A stretch of DNA of 64,000 bases from Lacihabitans sp. CS3-21 (GCF_024343675.1 NZ_RJUD01000113.1:124001-188000), one strand, 5' to 3'; positions 7,993 to 16,440 are shown, numbered from the stretch's first letter. Notes: generated by a model not told the origin, from the sequence alone. Numbers and translations are program-made.

Positions 7993-8960
7993 TGCTTTAA
8001 GGTTTTTATTAAAAACTTGTCCATAAGATCTATGGTGGGCAAAAACCATTCATCTAACATGCAAAAGGTATGAGGAGCTTTAAAAGTATGAACCTCAGAA
8101 TAAATGCCGAAAGTATTTAGTTTTTGTATAAAATCTTCTCTCCCAGCATGCATTCGTTCCTGGGAGCTATTGATAAAAAGTATAGGAGGATCTAAAGCCG
8201 AAACATGGTTTAATGCACTGGCTTCGTTCCAAAGTTCAGGCTTTTCTGTTTTATTATATCCAAACCAATAGGTTGCTGCTGAGGTATTTCTACTATCATC
8301 TCCTTCACCAGATTCTGGATGGATATAGGCCAAAATTCCGTCAATATCTATCACTGAAGCTACTTTTGAACTTATGTTTTTAAACGTTTCGCTTCTGTCA
8401 TAAAGCGTTTCGTCGTTTGTAGTGCCAATCAAAGCGGCCATTTGTCCACCTGCCGAAAAGCCAGCAAGAGCTATTTTTTCTGCGTTAATTCCCAATGATG
8501 CGGCGTTTGCTCTTGTCCATCTGATGGCAGTTTTTGCATCCACCACTGCAGCAGGATAGAGTGCGTGAGTTGAAAGTCTGTAAGAGGGTGTGATTACCAC
8601 ATAACCTTTGGATGCCAATACTTTGGCCATTTCGTGGTGATGGGTTTTATCACCAGATCGCCATCCTCCGCCGTGAATGATGATGAGACAAGGAGCATTT
8701 TGTTTGCTTTTAGGAGAAAAAACATCCAACATCAAGTTATTACCGTCTTCTGTGGTGTATTTGATATTTTCTTTAATATTAATATTTTTAAAATCTTTCG
8801 CAATCGCTAGTTTGGCATTCGGCGATTGAGAAAGTGCCCATTTTACAGCTTGATAATGAGTAAAAGAAGTGTCTGGTTTGTATGTCAATCCTTTTTTGCT
8901 TTGGGCAAAAACCGCATAGAAAGAGCAGAGTAAAAAAAACAAAAAGGCAGTTTTGTTCAT
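7989..8960 (-). CDS. Secreted alpha/beta hydrolase, carboxylesterase (BD-FAE/HSL-like)
   Basis: This exported esterase of 323 residues starts at MNKTAFLFFLLCSFYAVFAQ; a further in-frame ATG at 8978 would put six residues in front of the signal peptide. HGGGW at 96-100 is the oxyanion-hole motif of the hormone-sensitive-lipase/BD-FAE group, and GFSAGG with Ser169 is the nucleophile elbow. ASALDPP-type acid and final His (KAPHTFCML) regions follow in order. It is the first gene of a three-gene run (this esterase, the next hydrolase, kdgF) joined by ATGA overlaps, so the three products should be made together. A role as acetyl or feruloyl esterase on pectic or hemicellulosic oligosaccharides is likely but not shown. 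Confidence 0.82.
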   Translation of the reverse strand: MNKTAFLFFLLCSFYAVFAQSKKGLTYKPDTSFTHYQAVKWALSQSPNAKLAIAKDFKNINIKENIKYTTEDGNNLMLDVFSPKSKQNAPCLIIIHGGGWRSGDKTHHHEMAKVLASKGYVVITPSYRLSTHALYPAAVVDAKTAIRWTRANAASLGINAEKIALAGFSAGGQMAALIGTTNDETLYDRSETFKNISSKVASVIDIDGILAYIHPESGEGDDSRNTSAATYWFGYNKTEKPELWNEASALNHVSALDPPILFINSSQERMHAGREDFIQKLNTFGIYSEVHTFKAPHTFCMLDEWFLPTIDLMDKFLIKTLKQ

Positions 8961-9063
8961 TGGAAAAGGGTTGAACACTAAAATTACTCAAATAAAAATA
9001 ATTTATTCCTTTTTGAATAGCCCGATTTCGAGAAAATTTATGGGAACGATTGCAGTGAAAAGT

Positions 9064-9636
9064 CTACAAATCAGTAATAATTTCGTTTGGCAATATTTTT
9101 TTTAACAAAGGATTTATTTTCTCCTCAATACCCAAAACCTTCCAATCGGTTAAACCTGCGGTTTTTAAGGCCAACATTTCTTTCTTTGCATAAACCTTGA
9201 ATTTTTTATTCCCAGAATCAAAACTCACGTTCTCATCACCATACATTTGCTTGAAAATATTGGTAGTCATGGTGATTACTTCCTCACCGGGTGCTGGATT
9301 TTCGTCAGTTTCTACATATTTGAGTGTCATCACAAACGAATAACCCACTTTGGCATAAGTAACGGTATCAGCCGTTTTCAGTGGCGAAATTTCCAAGATT
9401 TTTGAATCCATCAACAGAATTTCGAGGTTCGGGTCATTCATAGACTCATCTAAAGTCTTCACCATCAAATCACGCGGATACAATTCAAAAAACTTGGGAT
9501 ACATATAATCCATCACTCTTTCGGAGTTTTTTGTTTCTACCACTTTAAGGTATTCGCTGAGAGTTTTTCGGAGGTCTGGTTGAGCAAAAACGGAAATTGA
9601 AAAGAAGAAAAAGAAGGCGAATGTTAGTTTTTTCAT
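9064..9636 (-). CDS. Secreted protein of unknown function
   Basis: The product has 190 residues from the ATG at 9636, which opens a very hydrophobic signal peptide (MKKLTFAFFFFFSISVFAQ). The mature part is a soluble alpha+beta protein with PDLRKTLSEYLKVVETKN at its N-terminus and a repeated KxYAKKEM-type basic stretch near the end. It has the size and look of the small secreted nuclear-transport-factor-2-like proteins common in Bacteroidota, but no decisive motif is seen. An upstream in-frame ATG at 9690 is not favoured because a promoter box lies at 9658-9665. It is transcribed away from the UbiA gene at 9819. Confidence 0.7.
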   Translation of the reverse strand: MKKLTFAFFFFFSISVFAQPDLRKTLSEYLKVVETKNSERVMDYMYPKFFELYPRDLMVKTLDESMNDPNLEILLMDSKILEISPLKTADTVTYAKVGYSFVMTLKYVETDENPAPGEEVITMTTNIFKQMYGDENVSFDSGNKKFKVYAKKEMLALKTAGLTDWKVLGIEEKINPLLKKILPNEIITDL

Positions 9637-9657
9637 TTTGTGAAATTGTTTTTTTGT

Positions 9658-9665
9658 CAAAAATA
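9658..9665 (-). promoter_or_regulatory. Candidate -7 promoter box (TATTTTTG on - strand)
   Basis: This perfect TAnnTTTG match on the - strand lies 22 bases upstream of the ATG at 9636. It supports 9636, not 9690, as the start. No clear -33 element is seen. Confidence 0.4.
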
Positions 9666-9818
9666 AAAAATTTAACAGAAATAGTTCCATGACAATTTTA
9701 AGAATGAACCCAAATCAATCTTTTAATGGAAATCACCCTCTCGGAAATTGAATCTTTTTGAAACCAACAGCACCATATCACCGTATATCTTCCTAAATTA
9801 CTTCGAAAAAAAACTTAT

Positions 9819-10688
9819 ATGACAAAAAAGGACATTTTCTTGCACCTTCGCTTTCCTTTTTCATTGTTTTTAATGCCTATCTATTGGCTGGCTATCAGCC
9901 AACAAGTAGAATCTGATTTTGTAAAAAATTTCTGGATATTTCTAATATTACACCTTTTGATATATCCCGCATCCAATGCCTTCAATAGCTATTTTGACAA
10001 AGACGAGGGCAGTATTGGTGGTCTTAAAAATCCGCCTAAAGTAGATATTAAACTTTGGTATGCTGCCAATGTTTTTGATGGTCTGGGTGTCATATTTGCC
10101 ATAATTATGGTAGGTACTTGGTTTGGCATTTTGGTGATATTATATATTGCGGTGAGCAGGATGTACAGCCATCCAAAGTCTCGACTGAAAAAATATCCCT
10201 TTTTGAGTTGGGCAATTGTGGGCTTATTTCAGGGAGCCTTGGTATTTATGATGGTTTATACTTTTGGCCAAAATTTGACCATAAAAGACTTTTTTGAAGC
10301 AACAAATGTATCCAATGCTCCACTTTGGTTAGGCTCCTTATTTTCTGCTTTGATACTTTGGGCGGTTTACCCCATCACACAAGTATATCAGCACGCGGAA
10401 GATGCACGAAATGGCGACAGAACCATGAGTATGTTGCTCGGAATAAGAGGCACCTTTATATTTTGCATACTGTTTTTCTCTTTATCTATTATTAGCTCCT
10501 ACTTTTTCTTGGAAGTCAAGCATTTCCAAAGATTCTTGATCTTCTGTATACCCATTGCCATTTTCATGAATTGGTGGTTTCTGAAAGTTTGGAAAGATGA
10601 AAGCATGGCCAACTTTAAATACACGATGATTCTCAACCTAATGGCTTCCGTGTTATTAAATATTTGTTTTCTGACCATGATATTCTAG
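9819..10688 (+). CDS. UbiA-family prenyltransferase
   Basis: This integral membrane protein of 289 residues has about eight or nine transmembrane segments. UbiA enzymes attach a polyprenyl or similar group to an aromatic acceptor using Mg-bound diphosphate. The first Asp-rich motif is the variant NSYFDKDEG at 56-64, and the second is HAEDARNGD at 192-200, so both metal-binding sites are recognisable. Residues 115-125 (MYSHPKSRLKK) match the cytoplasmic loop pattern of the family. It leads a + strand run and lies 86 bases before a type III polyketide synthase gene, so its acceptor may be the polyketide phenol made next door. Menaquinone or heme side-chain roles cannot be excluded from sequence, but no men or heme genes are nearby. 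Confidence 0.85.
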   Translation: MTKKDIFLHLRFPFSLFLMPIYWLAISQQVESDFVKNFWIFLILHLLIYPASNAFNSYFDKDEGSIGGLKNPPKVDIKLWYAANVFDGLGVIFAIIMVGTWFGILVILYIAVSRMYSHPKSRLKKYPFLSWAIVGLFQGALVFMMVYTFGQNLTIKDFFEATNVSNAPLWLGSLFSALILWAVYPITQVYQHAEDARNGDRTMSMLLGIRGTFIFCILFFSLSIISSYFFLEVKHFQRFLIFCIPIAIFMNWWFLKVWKDESMANFKYTMILNLMASVLLNICFLTMIF

Positions 10689-10774
10689 CAATAAACAATT
10701 GCCCATTTTGAGTGTTTGTCTTTTAACCGACAAACCATTTTATTTTAAAATACAATTTTCGAGAAAAACTTTAA

Positions 10775-11845
10775 ATGAGTAATATAACACACATAGGTAC
10801 TTCGGTACCTTCACACAAAAACGAGCAAACAACCATACAACAGTTTATGCTCAAAATGAACGATGGAAGCTCATCAGACAAACGCAAAATAAGTTTAATG
10901 TATGCCCGCTCAGGAATAGAAACTCGCTATTCTGTCATTCCAGATTATAGTTGTGAGGCCTCAGAAAGAACTTTTTTCTCCAAAAACGAAGATTTGGAGC
11001 CTTTCCCGAGTATAGAAAAGCGAATGACTAAATACCAAGAAACGGCACTTCCTTTAGCCATGAAAGCGGTTGAAAACACTTTTGGAGGGTCGGAATTGCC
11101 CAAAGGAATTACACATTTGATTAGCGTTTCGTGCACTGGAATGTCAGCTCCAGGTTTGGATGTAGAATTGGTACAAGCCCTCAAACTTCCCACAGATATT
11201 CACCGCACTTCCGTAAATTTTATGGGTTGTTATGCCGCTATACATGCTCTAAAGCAGGCTAATGCTATTTGTAGAAGCGAAGAAAAAGCAAAGGTTTTAA
11301 TAGTTTTGGTAGAACTTTGCACGCTTCATTTTCAGAAAGAAAATAAACTTGATTTTATTACTTCTAACCTACTGTTTGGTGATGGAGCAGCATGTTGTTT
11401 GGTCGAAAATTCGAACACAGGAATGCAAATGGAAGGTTTTTATTCAAAACTTTTCCTCGAAAGCCAAGAAAGTATGGGTTGGCACATCAGTTCGCATGGA
11501 TTTTTGATGAGCCTTAAACAAGAAGTACCTACGCTGATAGAAGATAATATTGCGGATTTTGTAGCAACCAGTTTGAGTAGAAATAATATACAGAAAAACG
11601 AAATTCAAAATTGGGCGATTCATCCGGGTGGAAGAAAAATATTGGATGTGACAGCCAAGTCTTTGGGAATAGATTCGGATGCGATTTCAGAATCTTATCA
11701 GGTTCTAAAAAATTACGGAAATATGTCGTCCTGCACCTTGCTTTTTATTCTTGAAAAAATAAAAAAAGACAAATCTGGCCATACTTTTGTGGCGGGATTT
11801 GGCCCAGGCATAACCATGGAAAGCTTAATATTAAATAGTTTATGA
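10775..11845 (+). CDS. Type III polyketide synthase (chalcone/alkylresorcinol synthase family)
   Basis: This cytoplasmic enzyme of 356 residues condenses malonyl-CoA units onto an acyl-CoA starter and cyclises the chain. The catalytic triad of the family is complete: Cys152 in NFMGCYAA, His283 in AIHPGG and Asn316 in NYGNMSS. The C-terminal GFGPG loop is at 341-345. Length is normal for bacterial members (about 350-370). The starter and ring type cannot be read from the sequence, but the next genes (methyltransferase and FAD oxidoreductase) match the order of alkylresorcinol/alkylquinone operons such as Streptomyces srsABC. The stop overlaps the next start as ATGA at 11842-11845. Confidence 0.93.
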   Translation: MSNITHIGTSVPSHKNEQTTIQQFMLKMNDGSSSDKRKISLMYARSGIETRYSVIPDYSCEASERTFFSKNEDLEPFPSIEKRMTKYQETALPLAMKAVENTFGGSELPKGITHLISVSCTGMSAPGLDVELVQALKLPTDIHRTSVNFMGCYAAIHALKQANAICRSEEKAKVLIVLVELCTLHFQKENKLDFITSNLLFGDGAACCLVENSNTGMQMEGFYSKLFLESQESMGWHISSHGFLMSLKQEVPTLIEDNIADFVATSLSRNNIQKNEIQNWAIHPGGRKILDVTAKSLGIDSDAISESYQVLKNYGNMSSCTLLFILEKIKKDKSGHTFVAGFGPGITMESLILNSL

Positions 11846-12498
11846 AAAAAAGTCACCAAAAAGAATTGCTTGATGCAGACGAAATTCCTGAACCTGATTT
11901 AATTCAAAATCTGAAGGAGTTAAAATTCATTAATACTTTTTTGGGTGGCCATGATGTTATAAAAAAAGGATTAAAGAAATTTGGAAAAGAAAGCCATAAA
12001 ATACTGGAAATCGGCTCAGGGGGCGGGGATAATTTAATGATGCTCAAAAAGCATTTTCCTGAAAATGAATATGCGGGTTTAGACATCAAAGAAGTTTGTA
12101 TAACCTATAGCGAGTCGTTAGACTCACAGATAAACTGGATAAAAGAGGATTACAAAAAACATCAACCTGATAAGCCTTACGACCTGATATTCAATTCTTT
12201 ATTTTGTCATCATTTTGATGATGATGCTCTTATCGAAATGTTGATTTGGATGAACAAAAATTCGAATAAAGGCTTTTTTATCGGAGATTTACACAGACAC
12301 TGGTTGGCATATTATTCCATAAAATTCCTTACAAAACTATTCTCGAAATCTTATCTTGTAAAAAACGATGCACCACTAAGTGTCCAACGGGGATTTACCA
12401 AAAAAGAGTGGGTAATTTTACTCAAAAAAGCAGGAATTGAGAATTATAAAATCACTTGGTGTTGGGCGTTTAGGCATTTAATTATGGTAAATAAATGA
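11842..12498 (+). CDS. Class I SAM-dependent methyltransferase
   Basis: The protein of 218 residues has a Rossmann methyltransferase core. Motif I is LEIGSGGGD at 55-63, the second acidic strand end is YAGLDIK at 77-83, and the motif IV region is YDLIFNSLFCHHF near 120. It overlaps both neighbours by ATGA, so it is almost certainly translated with the polyketide synthase and the oxidoreductase. By analogy with SrsB and BpsB, it would methylate a hydroxyl (or ring carbon) of the polyketide product; that is inference from position and family. No signal peptide or membrane segment is evident. Confidence 0.88.
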   Translation: MKKSHQKELLDADEIPEPDLIQNLKELKFINTFLGGHDVIKKGLKKFGKESHKILEIGSGGGDNLMMLKKHFPENEYAGLDIKEVCITYSESLDSQINWIKEDYKKHQPDKPYDLIFNSLFCHHFDDDALIEMLIWMNKNSNKGFFIGDLHRHWLAYYSIKFLTKLFSKSYLVKNDAPLSVQRGFTKKEWVILLKKAGIENYKITWCWAFRHLIMVNK

Positions 12499-13628
12499 AG
12501 AATCCCCAAACCTTCGATATAGCCATAACAGGCGGCGGATTGGCAGGTTTAAGTTTAGCCATTCTTCAAGCCAAAGCAGGCAAATCAGTCGTTTTGTTTG
12601 AGAAAAACTCCTATCCATTTCACCGAGTTTGTGGCGAATATGTCAGTTTGGAATCCTGGAATTTTCTCGAAAGTTTAGAATTGCCATTGAGCCAGATGCA
12701 ACTTCCGATTATCAAAAACCTTCAAATCACTTCTCCATCAGGTACCTCTATCGAAGCTCCGCTTGACTTGGGCGGATTCGGAATAAGTCGGTATAAACTA
12801 GACTTTGAATTGGCTCAAATTGCCAAAAACTTGGGTGTAAAAGTCTTGGAAACCACTAAAGTAATTGACATCAAAAAAACTGAATCTCCGTATGAAGTCA
12901 TTACCGAAAAAGAAGTTTATCATTGCAAAATGGCTGTTGGCAGTTTTGGTAAAAGATCCAACCTTGATGTGGATTGGAAACGGCCGTTTATAGAGAAAAA
13001 CAGGACTTCGCTGAACCAATATGTGGGCGTAAAATACCATATTAAAACCGACTTTCACAAAGATAAAATAGCCCTTCACAACTTCTCTGATGGATATTGT
13101 GGCATTTCGGCCATTGAAGATGATTCATATTGCCTTTGTTACATGACCACCAAATCCAACCTTAAAAAAAGTGAAAATAGCATAGCTAATATGGAAGAGA
13201 AAATCCTTTCCAAAAATCCTTTTTTAGCGAATATTTTTAAAAATTGTGAGAAACTTTGGCCACAACCTGAAGTGATTTCTCAGATAAGTTTTGAGAAAAA
13301 AGGTCAATTCGAAAACGAAATTCCGCTTTTGGGCGATGCGTCAGGAATGATAGCTCCGCTTTGCGGAAATGGCATGAGCATGGCATTTCATGGTGCGTAT
13401 CTTTTGCACAATATGCTTGAATCCGGAGAAAATATTAAAGAAGAATATCCAAAAAAATGGAAGGATAATTTCGCCACAAGGCTGCTAGTCGGAAGAACTG
13501 TCCAAAGGCTTTTCGGTAATCCCATTATGACTGACTTGCTAATAAAAGGCATGAAATTAACCCCGAGTTTGTTACAATTGATTATCAAAAACACGCATGG
13601 AAAGGACATTTTGGCGATAAATGAATAA
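12495..13628 (+). CDS. FAD-dependent oxidoreductase of the geranylgeranyl reductase/hydroxylase type
   Basis: This flavoprotein of 377 residues has the N-terminal FAD-binding GGGLAG motif at 13-18, a FHRVCGEYVS motif at 42-51 typical of geranylgeranyl-reductase-like flavoproteins, and a second FAD motif LLGDASGMIAPLCGNGMSMA near residue 280. It starts inside the methyltransferase stop codon (ATGA at 12495). In the type III polyketide context it could hydroxylate the phenol ring (like SrsC) or reduce the prenyl chain added by UbiA. The GGR-like CGE motif and the UbiA gene make the second option worth considering. The sequence does not decide between them. Confidence 0.87.
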   Translation: MKNPQTFDIAITGGGLAGLSLAILQAKAGKSVVLFEKNSYPFHRVCGEYVSLESWNFLESLELPLSQMQLPIIKNLQITSPSGTSIEAPLDLGGFGISRYKLDFELAQIAKNLGVKVLETTKVIDIKKTESPYEVITEKEVYHCKMAVGSFGKRSNLDVDWKRPFIEKNRTSLNQYVGVKYHIKTDFHKDKIALHNFSDGYCGISAIEDDSYCLCYMTTKSNLKKSENSIANMEEKILSKNPFLANIFKNCEKLWPQPEVISQISFEKKGQFENEIPLLGDASGMIAPLCGNGMSMAFHGAYLLHNMLESGENIKEEYPKKWKDNFATRLLVGRTVQRLFGNPIMTDLLIKGMKLTPSLLQLIIKNTHGKDILAINE

Positions 13629-13698
13629 ATTCAGAATAAAGTAAGCCACCTGACATTCCAAATTCGCTATTCTCCACATCTTTGCAAAAAAACCAACA

Positions 13699-14226
13699 AT
13701 GAAAAAATTTCTTTTTTACACGCTTTTCTTTTTTGCCAATTCGGCCATGGCTCAAAATTGGCAACCAACCACTAGTAGTGTGAGTTTTAAAATAAAAATG
13801 CTAGGTGTAAATATTGAAGGAACATTAAAAGGCATGAAAACAAGTCTAAAATTTGTTAGTAATGAACCCATATCCCTTTCAGCAACCATAGATGCCAAAA
13901 GCGTAAATACTTCTAATAGCCTCAGAGACAAACATCTAAAGGAAAAAGAGGAGTTTTTTCAGCCAGAGCTGTTTCCAGTTATCAGTATGAGCAGTGTTTC
14001 TATTCAAAAAACCGCAGATAGCAAATACTCAGGCGTATTTAGGGTAACCATAAAAAACGTTTCCAAAAACCTTAAAATACCTTTTAGCTTTAGTGAAGAT
14101 GCCGGAAAAGGTATGCTAATTGCAGATTTTACATTAAACAGACAAGATTTCAAATTTGGAGGAGATACTCCGGGCATGGGCGACAACGTTAAAGTGTCCA
14201 TTTTGCTTAATTTGGCAAAAAACTAA
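13699..14226 (+). CDS. YceI-family periplasmic isoprenoid-binding protein
   Basis: The exported protein of 175 residues has a signal peptide (MKKFLFYTLFFFANSAMAQ) and a single YceI lipocalin-like beta barrel. Family members from Thermus and Escherichia bind polyisoprenoid or isoprenoid-quinone chains inside the barrel. Typical features seen here are the early SSVSFKIKMLG strand, RDKHLKEKEEFF after the SLRD turn, and the late FTLNRQDFKFGG strand. It lies 70 bases after the FAD oxidoreductase gene in the same direction. Together with UbiA, this suggests that it carries the prenylated lipid made by the cluster; that is inference. The next gene follows after 17 bases. Confidence 0.9.
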   Translation: MKKFLFYTLFFFANSAMAQNWQPTTSSVSFKIKMLGVNIEGTLKGMKTSLKFVSNEPISLSATIDAKSVNTSNSLRDKHLKEKEEFFQPELFPVISMSSVSIQKTADSKYSGVFRVTIKNVSKNLKIPFSFSEDAGKGMLIADFTLNRQDFKFGGDTPGMGDNVKVSILLNLAKN

Positions 14227-14243
14227 TTTCAAATTTGTAGGAT

Positions 14244-15248
14244 GTGAAACTGCTTTTTATTAAAATATTTAGATTTGAATTTTGGCCTTGGAAAGTATTT
14301 TACTTTCCATTGTTGCCTTATTATCTGTACTTAAGCCTAAAAAACAGAAGCCTCACATTTCCCTATATCGTAAATACCTCTTTGCGAAATGGTGGTTTTT
14401 TCGATGAAAACAAGCAGGAGATTCTCTCTAAGATTCCAGAAGAATTTTTGCCCAAAAGTATATATGTTCAGCCCAATACTGTATTTTTTGAAGTCCTAAA
14501 AAAAATAGAAGTAAATAACATAGGTTTTCCGCTCATAGCAAAGCCATTAAATGACCAAAGAGGCAAAGATGTAAGTATTATTTCAGGAGAAACAGAACTA
14601 CTGCAATATTTTCAAAAAATAGGCAAAGACTTTGTTATTCAGGAGTTTATAACTTACCCAATAGAGCTTGCTATTCTTTATTCACGCATGCCCAATGAGC
14701 CAAAAGGTGTTGTGAGTTCCATCACTTTCAAAGAGTTTTTGACTGTAAGTGGCAACGGAAAAGACGATATAGAAACCATTTTGAGAAAAAATCCAAGAGC
14801 CGAAATGATTTGGGTGGATTTACAAAAAAACACCAAAACCGACTGGAAAAAAATACTCATAAAAGATGAAACACAGGTTATAGAAAAAATTGGGAACCAT
14901 TGCAGAGGAACAATTTTCAGAAATGCTACAGAAATAGACAAAGCGAAAACAGCTGAAGTAACGGACAAAATTCTGAAAGAATTTGAAGGTTTCAACTATG
15001 GAAGATTCGACCTAAAAGTAAAATCAATTGCAGATTTGTATGAAGGGACAAACATAAAAGTACTCGAACTCAATGGCGTAAATGCCGATGCAGCCCACAT
15101 TTTTGACCCAAACTACAAACTCCTGAAAGCCTACAAAGATGTTGCATGGCACTGGAAAAGACTGAGTGACATAGCTGGGTATAATTCAGACTTAGGTCAT
15201 GAACCCTGTTCATTTAAAGCACTATGGAAAAGAATTAAAACAAACTAA
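14244..15248 (+). CDS. ATP-grasp enzyme with hydrophobic N-terminus
   Basis: The protein has 334 residues and starts at GTG; the first internal Met is far inside. Residues 9-32 are very rich in aromatic residues (FEFWPWKVFYFPLLPYYLYL) and may insert into or lie on the membrane. The ATP-grasp pattern follows: GFPLIAKPLNDQRGKD around 94-109 (Lys100), VIQEFITYPIE around 131-141, GRFDLK at 253-258 and the metal-binding ELNGVN at 275-280. Related proteins are often named D-alanine-D-alanine ligase-like, but the true reaction is unknown; ATP-grasp enzymes join an acyl phosphate to an amine or thiol. It lies 17 bases after yceI and 4 bases before the YHS gene, so it is probably in one operon with them. 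Confidence 0.75.
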   Translation: MKLLFIKIFRFEFWPWKVFYFPLLPYYLYLSLKNRSLTFPYIVNTSLRNGGFFDENKQEILSKIPEEFLPKSIYVQPNTVFFEVLKKIEVNNIGFPLIAKPLNDQRGKDVSIISGETELLQYFQKIGKDFVIQEFITYPIELAILYSRMPNEPKGVVSSITFKEFLTVSGNGKDDIETILRKNPRAEMIWVDLQKNTKTDWKKILIKDETQVIEKIGNHCRGTIFRNATEIDKAKTAEVTDKILKEFEGFNYGRFDLKVKSIADLYEGTNIKVLELNGVNADAAHIFDPNYKLLKAYKDVAWHWKRLSDIAGYNSDLGHEPCSFKALWKRIKTN

Positions 15249-15252
15249 AAAC

Positions 15253-15696
15253 ATGAATTTGCTTTTCACAAAAATAATTATCTGCTATCTTTTATTTCAA
15301 ACTACAGTCTCGAAAACCAACTATCTACTAACCGATGGTTTTGTAGCTTCGGGATACGATGTAGTGAGTTATTTTAGCCAAAATCCAAAGCTAGGAAACA
15401 ATGCCTTTATAGCTGAATACGAGCATGTTAAATTCAAATTTTCGTCTTTAGAAAACCTAAATATTTTCAAAAGCAACCCACTGAAATATATTCCTAAATA
15501 CGGAGGATGGTGTGCCTACGCCATAGGTCTCAATGGCAGCAAAGTGACTGTTGAACCTAAAAATTATCGTATTTATAACAACGAACTTTTCCTTTTTTAC
15601 AAAAAAAACCGAAACGATACGCTACAGGATTGGCTAAAAAACGAAAAAGAACTATACCAAAAAGCTGAAATTAATTGGCTAAAAAATAAAAAATAA
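15253..15696 (+). CDS. Exported YHS-domain protein
   Basis: The product has 147 residues from the ATG at 15253; an in-frame ATG at 15199 would lie inside the previous gene and spoil the signal peptide. The signal peptide (MNLLFTKIIICYLLFQTTVS) is followed by a YHS-type domain with ASGYDVVSYF, a phrase typical of exported YHS proteins, and KYGGWCAYAIGLNGSKVTVEP. This family is thought to bind metal and is frequently linked with redox or metal handling. Only 4 bases separate it from the ATP-grasp gene. Its exact role here is unknown. Confidence 0.8.
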   Translation: MNLLFTKIIICYLLFQTTVSKTNYLLTDGFVASGYDVVSYFSQNPKLGNNAFIAEYEHVKFKFSSLENLNIFKSNPLKYIPKYGGWCAYAIGLNGSKVTVEPKNYRIYNNELFLFYKKNRNDTLQDWLKNEKELYQKAEINWLKNKK

Positions 15697-15728
15697 GGAA
15701 CAGCACAACCATTTAAAAGATACATACG

Positions 15729-15736
15729 TATATTTG
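15729..15736 (+). promoter_or_regulatory. Candidate -7 promoter box (TATATTTG)
   Basis: This perfect TAnnTTTG match lies in the 75-base gap between the YHS gene and the Crp/Fnr gene, 36 bases upstream of the TTG start at 15772. It suggests the regulator gene has its own promoter. No clear -33 element. Confidence 0.4.
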
Positions 15737-15771
15737 TTAAGAATGAACTCTAACCTCTAAATCATAACATT

Positions 15772-16440
15772 TTGTACAGCTCTCAATACTGGTATCTGCA
15801 AAACCATTCGCTATTTAAACACCTAAACAACAGCGACTTAAACGAAATATGTTATATCGCAGCCTACAAAACCGTACGAAAAGGAGACATCATTTTTTTT
15901 TCAGAAGAAAACAATGGCAGAGTTTTTACACTCAAAAAAGGAAGTCTAAAAATTGTCAAAATTGACGTAGAAGGTAACGAGATTGTTAAAGATATTCTGA
16001 AAGTGGGCGATCTGTTTGGCTCACTTGACCTGATAGAATCCAATGAAGATGAATACGCAATTGTATTGTCCGACACCGCCACTTTTTGTAGTTTCAAGAC
16101 CGCTGACTTTGAAAAATTCATTGAAAACAAACCCGAAGTAGCCGTAAAATACACTAAATGGATAGGTTTTTGGTTTAAAAGACTTGAAAATCGATATTCT
16201 AACATCATGTTTAAAGATGTAAAAACCAGACTACTGAACTTCCTAAAAGATATAGCCAAAGACCACCAAACCGACCCAGATGGATATGTCTCGCTTCCTA
16301 ACTATCTGACACACCAAGACATTGCGAGTTTAATATGCAGCACCCGTCAAACCGTAACATCCTTATTGAATACGCTTAAATCTGAAGGAATAATCACATA
16401 TTCGAGAAAAGAAATTAAAGTGAAAATTTCAGTTTTGTAA
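15772..16440 (+). CDS. Crp/Fnr-family transcription regulator
   Basis: The protein of 222 residues has an N-terminal cyclic-nucleotide-type sensing domain (about 15-130) and a C-terminal winged helix (150-222) with the recognition region HQDIASLICSTRQTVTSLLN at 181-200. There is no ATG near the front, so translation probably begins at TTG 15772; the reading then starts at the expected distance before the sensor domain. It lacks the four-Cys cluster of true Fnr, so it is unlikely to bind an Fe-S cluster. The ligand is unknown. Its position between the YHS and DM13 genes suggests that it controls this group of exported redox-like proteins. Confidence 0.85.
   Translation: MYSSQYWYLQNHSLFKHLNNSDLNEICYIAAYKTVRKGDIIFFSEENNGRVFTLKKGSLKIVKIDVEGNEIVKDILKVGDLFGSLDLIESNEDEYAIVLSDTATFCSFKTADFEKFIENKPEVAVKYTKWIGFWFKRLENRYSNIMFKDVKTRLLNFLKDIAKDHQTDPDGYVSLPNYLTHQDIASLICSTRQTVTSLLNTLKSEGIITYSRKEIKVKISVL

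Noticed and set aside
10775-13628. Reading the PKS cluster as a flexirubin/dialkylresorcinol locus
   Set aside because: Those pathways use DarA/DarB-type and type II fatty-acid-like enzymes, none of which are present; this is a type III PKS.
15199-15252. Upstream ATG for the YHS gene
   Set aside because: It lies inside the ATP-grasp gene and puts 18 residues before a clear signal peptide.
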